Shown one piece after another: positions 1 to 5,617 of a DNA stretch of 5,617 nt. Location: the NCBI GenBank assembly GCA_011391855.1, contig JAABPT010000135.1, positions 1 to 5,617 on the forward strand, read 5' to 3'. Source of the DNA: Burkholderiales bacterium. Lineage in GTDB: Bacteria; Pseudomonadota; Gammaproteobacteria; Burkholderiales; Burkholderiaceae_C. Below the pieces are notes generated by a model, which worked only from the letters and a program-made list of their open reading frames with translations, was not told the origin of the DNA and did no database searches. Both the position numbers and the translations under genes were made by a program. Position 1 is the first letter of the stretch, and each line of letters opens with the position of its first letter.

Positions 1-1425
1 ACCTACAGCGCGATGGCCGTGCATGCGCTCAACGGCCTGGTGGGTTCGATCGACACCGAAGGCGGCGTCTGGCAGAGCAGCAGCGTGTCGCTGGGCAAGT
101 TCCCCAGCGCCGACAAATATGTCGACGAGGTGGCCAAGACCGGCAGCAAGGGCAAGAAGCTCGACGGCCGCGGCGCCAAGGACATGCCCGCGATGATGAA
201 CGCCAAGCCCGGCAGCGGCGTCGTCACCAACAACGTGGCCAACGGCATGCTGAAGGACCCCGGCGCGGTGAAGGTGTTCATCGCCAGCTGGGCCAATTTC
301 AACTTCTCCTGCACTGGCGCAGACCGCTGGGACAAGGCCTTGGCCAAGGTGCCGTTCTTCGTGCATCTGGTCACCAACCCGTCGGAGATGACGCAGTTCG
401 CCGACATCGTGCTGCCGTCCACCTTCAATTCGGCCGAGGGCTGGTCCATCGTCGGCAACATGGCCAACGGCCACGGTTATGCGTCGATCCAGCAGGCGGC
501 CGTGAAGCGCCTGTGGGACGTCAAGCAGGAAGAAACCGAAGTGATGTGGCTGCTGGCCGAGAAGCTCAAGGCCAAGGGCTTCCCGAATCTCTTCGACTAT
601 TACTCGAAGGAATTCAAGGATCCGGAGACCGGCAAGCTGCCGACCACGGCGCTGGAATTCAGCGAGATCGCCACCAAGATCAGCAGCGCCACGCTGTGGA
701 TGCCCAAGGAGCCGCTCAAGGGCGACGCCCCAGTGGCCGGCTGGGCCGACTTCAAGAAGAAGGGCATGTTCAGCGGCCCGAAATACACGCTGAAGAAGGG
801 CTGGGGCGGCAAGTTCGCCACCGAGACCAAGAAGTTCGAGTTCTACAGCGAGACGCTGAAGAAGGGCCTGCTCGAACACGCCAAGAAGTTCGAAACCACC
901 ACCGACGACATCCTCACCGTCAGCGGCTACGTGGCGCGCGGCGACGTGGCCTTCGTGCCGCACTACGAGCCGCCCAAGCGGCACGGCAGCGTGGCCGACT
1001 ACCCGTTCACCTTCGTCGACTACAAGTCGCGCCTGAACCGCGAAGGCCGCAGTGCCAACCTGCCCTGGTACCAGGAGTTCAAGAAGGTCGACCCGGGTGA
1101 CGTGTCCTGGGGCGACGTGCTCAAGATGAACCCCGCCGACGGCGCCAGGCTCGGCCTGAAGACGGGCGACACGGTCCGCATCACGTCCATGGCCGGCTCC
1201 ATCGTCACCCAGCTCAAGCTGTGGGAAGGCCTGCGCCCCGGCACCGTGGCCAAGTGCTACGGCCAGGGTCACTGGGCCTACGGCCGCGTGGCCACCGGCA
1301 AGTTCGGTCAGGCGGCCACCATCGGCGGCAACAACAACGAGATCCTGGTCGATGACTACGACCGGCTCAGCGGGTCCACGGCCCGCAACGGCGGCTTCAC
1401 CGGCGTGAAGATCGCCAAGGTCTGA
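1..1425 (+). CDS. Molybdopterin oxidoreductase catalytic subunit, C-terminal part (5' truncated by window)
   Basis: The frame is open from the first base and ends at TGA 1423-1425, giving 474 visible residues. The N-terminal part, which would carry any Tat signal, the [4Fe-4S] motif and the first cofactor domain, lies outside the window. Seen directly (window residue numbers): HALNGLVGSID near 8-17, typical of the end of the cofactor-binding core; NPSEMTQFADIVLPST near 126-141, the 'ADIVLP' signature of DMSO-reductase-family enzymes; KFEFYSE near 278-284; and a molydopterin-binding (MopB C-terminal) domain from about 334 to the end, with GLKTGDTVRI, LRPGTVAKCYGQGHW and a GGNNNEILVDDYDRLSG tail. 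Family knowledge: these subunits hold bis-MGD molybdenum and reduce or oxidise an oxyanion or sulfur compound. The iron-sulfur subunit and chaperone downstream fit a PsrA/PhsA/TtrA/ArrA-like enzyme. The substrate cannot be assigned from the visible part, and I infer no specific name. Confidence 0.93.
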   Translation, partial: TYSAMAVHALNGLVGSIDTEGGVWQSSSVSLGKFPSADKYVDEVAKTGSKGKKLDGRGAKDMPAMMNAKPGSGVVTNNVANGMLKDPGAVKVFIASWANFNFSCTGADRWDKALAKVPFFVHLVTNPSEMTQFADIVLPSTFNSAEGWSIVGNMANGHGYASIQQAAVKRLWDVKQEETEVMWLLAEKLKAKGFPNLFDYYSKEFKDPETGKLPTTALEFSEIATKISSATLWMPKEPLKGDAPVAGWADFKKKGMFSGPKYTLKKGWGGKFATETKKFEFYSETLKKGLLEHAKKFETTTDDILTVSGYVARGDVAFVPHYEPPKRHGSVADYPFTFVDYKSRLNREGRSANLPWYQEFKKVDPGDVSWGDVLKMNPADGARLGLKTGDTVRITSMAGSIVTQLKLWEGLRPGTVAKCYGQGHWAYGRVATGKFGQAATIGGNNNEILVDDYDRLSGSTARNGGFTGVKIAKV

Positions 1426-1454
1426 GCCCGCCCACCACAGCTAAGGAAACCATC

Positions 1455-2228
1455 ATGACAAGACTTGGAATGGTCATCGACCTGGGCCGGTGCGTGGGTT
1501 GCGGCGCATGCGCCTTTGCCTGCAAGGCCGAGAACAACACCCGCACCCGCCAGGGTGGCCAGAGCCACAACTGGGCCGACTTCATCATGCGCACCGAAGG
1601 GGTCTTCCCCAACGTCACGCACTTCGTGATGCCGGTGCTGTGCAACCACTGCAGCGAAGCACCCTGCATCACCGCCTGCCCGGTGAAGCCGAAGAAAGCG
1701 ATGTTCAAGACGCCCGAAGGCATCACGCTGCACGACCCGGAACTGTGCATCGGCTGCCGGCAGTGCCAGGAAGCCTGCCCCTACAGCCACGAGGAACTGG
1801 GCGCCGACAGCCTGAACGGCGAGACCTACAGCGTCATCAGCTACAACGAAGCGGACAAGAGCACGCAGCCTTTCTGGGAAGACAAGACCGCGGCCATTGC
1901 GGGCTGCACGTCTTCCGGTGCCGAAGTGTCGGCCAAGGCCGGCGCCGCGACCCCGGCAATGACGAAGTGGAGCGGCGGCGATGTGCAGCCCATCCGCCAG
2001 GGCGACGTGGTGGAGAAGTGCACCTTCTGCTACCACCGCACCATCAACGGCCTGCAGCCGGCGTGCGTGGAGGTCTGCCCGTCGCAGGCGCGCATTTTCG
2101 GCGACCAGGAAGATGCGGCGAGCCCGATCGCGATGCTGCTGAAGAAGGAGAAGTCCTTCCGCCTGCAAGAGGACAAGGGCACCAAGCCCAACGTCCACTA
2201 CATTGGCAAATACAGCGTTCGTGCCTGA
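1455..2228 (+). CDS. Four-cluster [4Fe-4S] ferredoxin-type electron-transfer subunit of the molybdoenzyme
   Basis: This 257-residue protein is the beta subunit that passes electrons between the molybdenum subunit and a quinone or cytochrome partner (PsrB/PhsB/TtrB/ArrB/DmsB-type family). Sixteen cysteines form four cluster motifs: C13-C16-C19-C23, C63-C66-C71-C75, C98-C101-C104-C108 and C189-C192-C204-C208. The last has the wider CxxC(11)CxxxC spacing usual for this family. Between the third and fourth motifs lies a long segment (about 112-185) with an additional cysteine, C151, in a Ser/Ala/Gly-rich stretch. There is no signal peptide: the protein starts MTRLGMVIDL and enters the first motif at once, so export would depend on the partner's Tat signal, as is known for relatives. 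The ATG is preceded by AAGGAA at 1443-1448, six bases away. It lies 29 bases after the catalytic gene and is certainly in the same operon. Confidence 0.95.
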   Translation: MTRLGMVIDLGRCVGCGACAFACKAENNTRTRQGGQSHNWADFIMRTEGVFPNVTHFVMPVLCNHCSEAPCITACPVKPKKAMFKTPEGITLHDPELCIGCRQCQEACPYSHEELGADSLNGETYSVISYNEADKSTQPFWEDKTAAIAGCTSSGAEVSAKAGAATPAMTKWSGGDVQPIRQGDVVEKCTFCYHRTINGLQPACVEVCPSQARIFGDQEDAASPIAMLLKKEKSFRLQEDKGTKPNVHYIGKYSVRA

Positions 2229-2252
2229 CGGGGCTGTCGCGATCGACCACGG

Positions 2253-2278
2253 GGCCGGGATCACCCGGCCTTTTCTTT
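2253..2278 (+). terminator. Intrinsic terminator between iron-sulfur subunit and chaperone genes
   Basis: GGCCGGG at 2253-2259 pairs perfectly with CCCGGCC at 2264-2270 around an ATCA loop. It is followed at once by TTTTCTTT (2271-2278). This is a textbook Rho-independent terminator on the plus strand, 25 bases after the iron-sulfur gene stop and directly upstream of the next gene's ribosome binding site (GGAG 2279-2282). Its place inside the operon suggests partial termination, so that the chaperone gene is transcribed less than the structural genes. Confidence 0.8.
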
Positions 2279-2287
2279 GGAGCCAAG

Positions 2288-2932
2288 ATGTCGGACACCG
2301 ACGAAGACAAGGCCACCGCGCGCGAAGACCTGTGCCGCTTTTTGGCCGCCTGCTACTACGAGCCGACGATCGAGTTCACCGAAGAGCACCTGTTCGATTC
2401 CATGCTCGCGGCCGCCGACAGGCTGGACCCCGAGCTCGCCGCGCACACGCGTCGACTCGGCGAGGCCTTCGCAGCGGCCGGCCTGCAGGAGCTGCTGGTG
2501 GACTACAGCCGGCTCTTCCTGGGCCCGGTGCAGGCGCTGGCACGGCCCTATGCGTCGGTGTGGCTGACCGGCGAGAACGTGGTGATGCAGGACACGACGA
2601 TGGAGCTGCTGCAGCTCTACGAGCAAGGTGGCTTCGCAATCGACGAAGACTTCCAGGAACTGCCCGACCACGTGGCAGTGGAGCTGGAGTTCCTATACCT
2701 GCTGACGCACCAGGTGCACCGGGCGCAGGCCAGCGGCGACGCCGAGGCGCTGCAGGCCTTGCAGGTGCTGCGCACGGCCTTCCTGGACGGCCATCTGGGC
2801 CGTTGGCTGGGCGGCTTCATCCTGGCGGTGCACGAGCACGCGCAGACCGACTTCTACCGCGAGCTGGCCGAGCTAACCGAGCTTTTCGTGCGGCTGGAAG
2901 GCCAGCGGCACTCCATGGTGACGCAGCACTGA
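2288..2932 (+). CDS. TorD/NarJ-family molybdoenzyme maturation chaperone
   Basis: This 214-residue, probably all-helical cytoplasmic protein belongs to the TorD/DmsD/NarJ family (Pfam Nitrate_red_del). Such chaperones bind the signal peptide or apo-form of a molybdenum catalytic subunit and hold it for cofactor insertion before Tat export. Seen directly: YSRLFLGP at 73-80 followed by PYASVWL at 87-93; the family hallmark LPDHVAVELEFLYLL at 125-139; and FLDGHLGRWLGGF near 165-177. No membrane segment or signal peptide is visible. The open frame extends far upstream through the iron-sulfur gene, but ATG 2288 is chosen because GGAG lies five bases before it, the family similarity begins just after it, and the upstream part is an out-of-frame shadow. 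The gene follows an intrinsic terminator. Its expected client is the catalytic subunit ending at 1425, which suggests that the client is Tat-exported; this is inference, since the client's N-terminus is not visible. Confidence 0.92.
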   Translation: MSDTDEDKATAREDLCRFLAACYYEPTIEFTEEHLFDSMLAAADRLDPELAAHTRRLGEAFAAAGLQELLVDYSRLFLGPVQALARPYASVWLTGENVVMQDTTMELLQLYEQGGFAIDEDFQELPDHVAVELEFLYLLTHQVHRAQASGDAEALQALQVLRTAFLDGHLGRWLGGFILAVHEHAQTDFYRELAELTELFVRLEGQRHSMVTQH

Positions 2933-2960
2933 TGGGTTGCGGCCGGGCACGTGTCCTGCA
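2933..2960. other. Short convergent junction without an evident terminator
   Basis: Only 28 bases separate the stop of the plus-strand chaperone gene from the stop of the minus-strand thioredoxin-like gene. A weak dyad (GGGC/GTCC around ACGT, near 2945-2956) is present, but no T-tract flanks it on either strand. No clear bidirectional terminator can be recognised. Confidence 0.5.
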
Positions 2961-3197
2961 TCACGTCGCCAGCCATTGCCGGATTTCAGCCTGCGTCGGG
3001 ATGCGACCGCTGCTCACCAGCTTCTCATCGATCACGAGGCCCGGCGTGGACAGCACGTCGTAGGCCATGATGGCCTTCATGTCGATGACCTTGACGAATT
3101 CGGCTTCGACACCGGCAGTGCTTGCGGCCTCGCGTGCCACCGCTTCGAGCTTCTTGCAGTTCGCACATCCGGGTCCGAGGATCTTGACGGTCTTCAT
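2961..3197 (-). CDS. Small CxxC thioredoxin-like protein (redox-active disulfide protein 2 type)
   Basis: This 78-residue protein has a minimal thioredoxin fold and no signal peptide. Seen directly: GPGCANC near the N-terminus with C11 and C14 as the redox pair; a following basic helix; LSTPGLVID around P52, the cis-proline loop of thioredoxin folds; and SGRIPTQAEI at 63-72, the closing element. Length and layout match the Thioredoxin_3 / TIGR00412 'redox-active disulfide protein 2' family, also found in archaea (for example MTH895). The start is ATG 3197 with AAGGAG at 3205-3210 on the minus strand, a strong site at seven-base spacing. It lies 24 bases after the permease stop and is presumed cotranscribed with it. 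Family members often sit beside PF03773 permeases. A role as reductant or metal(loid)-thiol carrier for the permease is inferred, not shown. Confidence 0.9.
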   Translation of the reverse strand: MKTVKILGPGCANCKKLEAVAREAASTAGVEAEFVKVIDMKAIMAYDVLSTPGLVIDEKLVSSGRIPTQAEIRQWLAT

Positions 3198-3221
3198 CGC
3201 TGTTCTCCTTGTCGAAAGTGA

Positions 3222-4667
3222 TCACGCGTGGGCCAGTGCCCGCCGGCGCCCCAGCAACCAGCCGAGCAGCGCCACGAGCGAACCGACGAATGCGGCCAGC
3301 CCGAGGGCGATCCAGGCCGGGTTCACGCCGTCGACCCAGGCACCGTAGATCAGGCCGGCCATGATGCTGAACACTGCCACCAGGCCGACGTAGGTGAAAG
3401 TCTTGGGCCGGCCGATCACGGCGGCCACCATCAGGATGCTTTGCAGGCTCAGTTCGGGGTCGGCCATCAGGTAGGCCAACAGGGGGCCGCGATGCATGCC
3501 CAGGTCCAGGAACATGTGCGCCACCGGCACCTCGACCAGCGTCGGGAAGTACATGAAGACGCCGAACACGACGGCTACCGCGTTGGCCAGCAGGTCGTTC
3601 CGGCCCGCCAGGTTCTGGATCCATTCGGGCTGGATCAGTTGCCGGACCACACCGACGACAAACACGCCCACCACCAGCAGTACGAAGATCTGCTTGACGA
3701 AGCGCCAGGCTTCCCACAACCAGGCGCGCCAGGCATCGGCATCGAGCCGGCGTGCGTGGTGCAGCACGGCCCACAGCGTGGCTCCAACGGCCAGCGCGCG
3801 GCCGGTGAGCGCCACATCCAGCCCGTCGGGGCTGGGCGTCAGCTTGAGCGCGGCCACCAGCAGTGTGGCGGCGGTAAGGCCGAGCGCGACACCCGTCCAG
3901 CGGTTGGCGCCTTCGACGATATTTTCCAGGCCCTGCCATGCGGTCAAGCCGATCAGGAGCAGCAGCCCGATCAGCAGCGACCCTTGCACACTCACCCCTT
4001 CCTCGCCCTTGGCGGCGTCGAACGGGACCCACTCGAACAGCGTCGCCTGCCAGGCCTCGGCCCAGGGCAGCGGCAGGGTCACCGTGCCGACGGTGGCGGT
4101 CAGCGGCCACAATTTCAGCGTGCCGGCAATCAGCACCGCCACCAGCGACAGCAGCACGCCGGCGGCCGCCGGGCCGATGCTCGCCTGTTCGGCGAACAAG
4201 GCGTCGGTCTGGGCGTCGTGGCTGGCGTCGCTGCGCCAGAACAGCACGGCCATCAGCATGCCGATGCCGATGCCGAACAGCAGGCTCAGCACGAAGCGCG
4301 CGAAGGCGAATTCCGCGCCCAGGATGCTGCCGGTGTAGGCCAGCGCGAGGATGTTGCCGGCCGGGGCAAAAAACAAGAAGGTGATTGCCGGCCCCAGCCC
4401 GGCACCCTTCTTGTAGATGCCGGCGAACAGCGGCACGATGGTGCACGAGCAGACCGCCAGCAACGACCCTGCCGCCGCCGCGGCTGGGTACGAGACACGG
4501 TAGCGCGCGTTGCGGCCGAGCCAGCGCGTGATGCTGGCCTTGGGAATGAGCGCCGCCATCGCTCCTGCAATGAAGAACGCTGGCAGCAGGCACAGCAGCA
4601 CGTGCGCGGCCAAGTAGGCCGCCAGATTGCCGGCGCCTCCGTTCAGCAGGTGCAGGAAGAAATCCAT
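3222..4667 (-). CDS. PF03773-family (ArsP/SO_0444-like) permease, putative metal or metalloid exporter
   Basis: This 481-residue integral membrane protein has about a dozen hydrophobic segments. Seen directly: an N-terminal pair of helices at about 14-41; a CSCTIVPLFAGIYKKGAG signature with C73 and C75 (73-90); FLFFAPAGNILAL at 97-109; a long middle region (about 145-320) with further hydrophobic stretches near 166-186, 229-248, 258-276 and 286-302; then a second family half with helices near 322-345 and 361-380, the repeat-like motif FMYFPTLVEVPVAHMF at 371-386, GRPKTFTYVGLVAVF at 419-433, a last helix at about 450-474 and a basic tail GRRR. Known relatives include ArsP (trivalent organoarsenical efflux) and SO_0444-type Cu/Zn efflux permeases; the substrate here is unknown. 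Family members are usually nearer 300-400 residues, so this one is long. ATG 4667 is chosen because the membrane domain begins there; an in-frame ATG at 4724 would add 19 atypical residues. Neither start has a clear Shine-Dalgarno site. Confidence 0.88.
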   Translation of the reverse strand: MDFFLHLLNGGAGNLAAYLAAHVLLCLLPAFFIAGAMAALIPKASITRWLGRNARYRVSYPAAAAAGSLLAVCSCTIVPLFAGIYKKGAGLGPAITFLFFAPAGNILALAYTGSILGAEFAFARFVLSLLFGIGIGMLMAVLFWRSDASHDAQTDALFAEQASIGPAAAGVLLSLVAVLIAGTLKLWPLTATVGTVTLPLPWAEAWQATLFEWVPFDAAKGEEGVSVQGSLLIGLLLLIGLTAWQGLENIVEGANRWTGVALGLTAATLLVAALKLTPSPDGLDVALTGRALAVGATLWAVLHHARRLDADAWRAWLWEAWRFVKQIFVLLVVGVFVVGVVRQLIQPEWIQNLAGRNDLLANAVAVVFGVFMYFPTLVEVPVAHMFLDLGMHRGPLLAYLMADPELSLQSILMVAAVIGRPKTFTYVGLVAVFSIMAGLIYGAWVDGVNPAWIALGLAAFVGSLVALLGWLLGRRRALAHA

Positions 4668-4783
4668 GGCACAACCGGGTCGATTGATCGCAGGGCCGAG
4701 GACGACGCCGCGGCACCCGACCATGGGAACAGATCGCAGCCGACGCTGCCTTGAGTGCGCTCAAGCCGCGTCGGACAGATCGG
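4668..4783 (-). other. Gene-poor gap upstream of the permease with tandem dyads
   Basis: These 116 bases separate the VIT gene stop from the permease start. They hold the tandem hairpins described separately, plus smaller dyads such as CGAT/ATCG at 4681-4690 that may be chance in GC-rich DNA. I could not recognise a convincing -35/-10 pair. The gap is long for a tight operon, so a separate permease promoter is plausible but unproven. Confidence 0.5.
4736..4765 (-). promoter_or_regulatory. Two back-to-back short inverted repeats upstream of the permease gene
   Basis: On the plus strand, GCAGC (4736-4740) and GCTGC (4745-4749) flank a CGAC loop. They are followed without a gap by CTTGAG (4750-4755) and CTCAAG (4760-4765) around TGCG. 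Each can form a hairpin with a four-base loop. They begin 18 bases after the VIT stop and end 68 bases before the permease start. With no T-tract on the minus strand, they do not look like an intrinsic terminator. An operator for a metal-responsive repressor or an RNA-processing or stability element is possible; the function is inference only. Confidence 0.35.
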
Positions 4784-5479
4784 TCAGGCGGCCACGCCGA
4801 ACAGCCTGCCGACGCCCGCCGTGATGGCCATCGCCGTCGCCCCCCAGAACGTCACGCGCCAGATGCCCTTCAGAATGCTCGCGCCCCCGGTGCGGGCCGC
4901 CAAGCCGCCCAGCATCACCAGGAACAGCAGCGACATGGCGCCGACCACCAGTGACAGATACGTTTCGGGCGACAGCCAGGCGCTCACCAAGGGCAAGCCG
5001 GCACCGACGGTGAATGCGCCTGCAGAGGCCAGGGCGGCCTGCAGGGGTTTGGCACTCACCACCTCGGAAATGCCGAGCTCGTCGCGGGTGTGCGCGCCGA
5101 GGGCATCCTTGGCCATCAACTGAACGGCCACCTGGTGGGCGAGGTCGGCATCGAGACCGCGCTGCATGTAAATGCCTGCCAGCTCCTGGGTTTCGTGCGC
5201 GCCGTCGGTGGCCAGTTCGTGGCGTTCCCGTGCGATGTCGGCCTGTTCGGTGTCCGACTGCGAGCTCACCGAAACATATTCGCCCGCCGCCATCGACATG
5301 GCGCCCGCCACCAGCCCGGCCACACCCGCGACGAGCACGGCACTCTGCGTTGCGCCCGCGGCGGCCACGCCGATGATCAGGCTGGCCGTGGACACGATGC
5401 CGTCGTTGGCCCCCAGCACGGACGCGCGCAGCCAGCCGATGCTCTGCGTGCGATGGCGTTCGGTGTGGAGTCTGGACAT
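4784..5479 (-). CDS. VIT1/CCC1-family iron/manganese transporter
   Basis: This 231-residue membrane protein resembles vacuolar iron transporter (VIT1/CCC1/nodulin-21) proteins, which move Fe(II) or Mn(II) out of the cytoplasm by proton exchange. Seen directly: an N-terminal HTERHR at 5-10; the family signature LGANDGIVS at 22-30 in helix 1 (about 21-43); AGAMSMAAGEYVSVSSQSD at 58-76 in and after helix 2; a charged cytoplasmic domain at about 75-143 with E78, E85, E88, E96, E99, M122, H130 and E134, matching the glutamate-rich metal-binding domain of the family; and three further helices at about 142-168, 171-195 and 203-228. Five helices is the normal family topology, so the gene looks intact. 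ATG 5479 is chosen because family similarity starts there; the frame could extend to ATG 5524 or TTG 5527, but without a convincing ribosome site. It is upstream of, and codirectional with, the permease and thioredoxin-like genes. Confidence 0.92.
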   Translation of the reverse strand: MSRLHTERHRTQSIGWLRASVLGANDGIVSTASLIIGVAAAGATQSAVLVAGVAGLVAGAMSMAAGEYVSVSSQSDTEQADIARERHELATDGAHETQELAGIYMQRGLDADLAHQVAVQLMAKDALGAHTRDELGISEVVSAKPLQAALASAGAFTVGAGLPLVSAWLSPETYLSLVVGAMSLLFLVMLGGLAARTGGASILKGIWRVTFWGATAMAITAGVGRLFGVAA

Positions 5480-5617
5480 GACCCGAGTCTCGACTTCGAA
5501 TTCCGGACATGGATTGAGCAGCATCAATGCCGCGGTGGGTGCCGACGATCTTCACCCACGACTGCGGCACGGCCCGCCGAAGGCAGCGCCACGCAACCTT
5601 CGCAGAAGGCCACGCGC
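5480..5617 (-). other. Upstream region of the VIT gene; possible tail of another minus-strand gene
   Basis: No complete gene is visible in these 138 bases. On the minus strand one frame is open from the window edge (5616) to TGA at 5526-5524. Its 30 residues begin RVAFCEGCVALPSAG, with mostly G/C third positions at first, so it may be the 3' end of a gene outside the window. Another frame is also open, so this is weak. A CCTTC/GAAGG dyad lies at 5597-5609. No clear promoter or T-tract terminator was recognised. Confidence 0.3.

Noticed and set aside
1356..2264. Long minus-strand open frame (about 300 codons) opposite the iron-sulfur gene
   Set aside because: It lies antisense to a gene with four intact cysteine cluster motifs. 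The translation is Ala/Arg/Gly/Val-rich with no family signature, as expected from mirrored third-position GC bias.
1490..2287. Upstream in-frame extension of the chaperone into the iron-sulfur gene
   Set aside because: The extension is the out-of-frame reading of the iron-sulfur gene. ATG 2288 has a well-spaced GGAG and matches the family's N-terminus, so a fusion is not supported.
2203..3063. Plus-strand open frame of 286 codons overlapping the chaperone gene
   Set aside because: It is out of frame with the TorD-family protein, whose LPDHVAVELEF motif and ribosome site settle the true frame. The alternative is Arg/Ala/Gly-rich noise.
4668..4724. Longer permease start at ATG 4724
   Set aside because: It adds 19 residues without similarity to the family N-terminus and has no ribosome site. 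It cannot be excluded, because ATG 4667 also lacks a clear site.
3228..4754. Plus-strand open frame of about 508 codons opposite the permease
   Set aside because: The translation is rich in Gln, His, Arg and Gly with no hydrophobic or domain pattern, typical of the antisense of a membrane-protein gene in GC-rich DNA.
3025..4764. Minus-strand open frame of about 579 codons overlapping the permease and thioredoxin genes
   Set aside because: It is out of frame with two recognisable proteins and its translation is Arg/Ala/Pro/Gly-rich low-complexity, so it is a shadow frame.
4761..5570. Minus-strand open frame of 269 codons overlapping the VIT gene
   Set aside because: It is a frame shadow of the VIT gene, with a His/Arg/Gly-rich translation; the VIT frame carries the NDGIVS and GEYVSV signatures.
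5578..5609. CGAAGG/CCTTCG and CCTTC/GAAGG dyads at the right edge as a terminator
   Set aside because: The stems are short, overlap each other, and no T-tract follows on either strand, so they are not called as a terminator.

Overview
The window is GC-rich with strong G/C preference at third codon positions. Gene content and codon use suggest a Proteobacterium, most likely a betaproteobacterium of the Burkholderiales type. That placement is inference; the window holds no taxonomic marker gene. Five protein-coding genes are supported, in two convergent blocks that meet near position 2933-2960.

Left block, plus strand (1-2932). This is the 3' part of a molybdoenzyme operon of the DMSO-reductase superfamily. 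It holds the C-terminal 474 residues of a molybdopterin catalytic subunit (5' end outside the window), a four-cluster ferredoxin-type electron-transfer subunit (1455-2228), and a TorD/NarJ-type maturation chaperone (2288-2932). A clear intrinsic terminator hairpin (2253-2278) sits between the iron-sulfur gene and the chaperone gene, so the chaperone is probably made from read-through only. No membrane-anchor (NrfD/PsrC-type) or cytochrome gene is present in the visible part. The substrate cannot be named: candidates are polysulfide/thiosulfate, tetrathionate, arsenic oxyanion or related reductases or oxidases.

Right block, minus strand (5479-2961). Read 5' to 3' on its own strand, this holds a VIT1/CCC1-type five-helix iron/manganese transporter (5479-4784), a 116-base gap with two back-to-back hairpins, a large PF03773-type permease (4667-3222), and a 78-residue CxxC thioredoxin-like protein (3197-2961). 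The permease and the thioredoxin are 24 bases apart and almost certainly cotranscribed. Permeases of this family are known or suspected metal or metalloid exporters (ArsP for trivalent organoarsenicals; SO_0444-type for Cu/Zn), so the block looks like metal or metalloid handling.

The two blocks may be unrelated neighbours. A metalloid-active molybdoenzyme beside a metalloid exporter is possible but unproven. No tRNA, rRNA, insertion sequence, CRISPR array or attachment site was seen. The right edge (5480-5617) is the presumed upstream region of the VIT gene and may contain the tail of another minus-strand gene.
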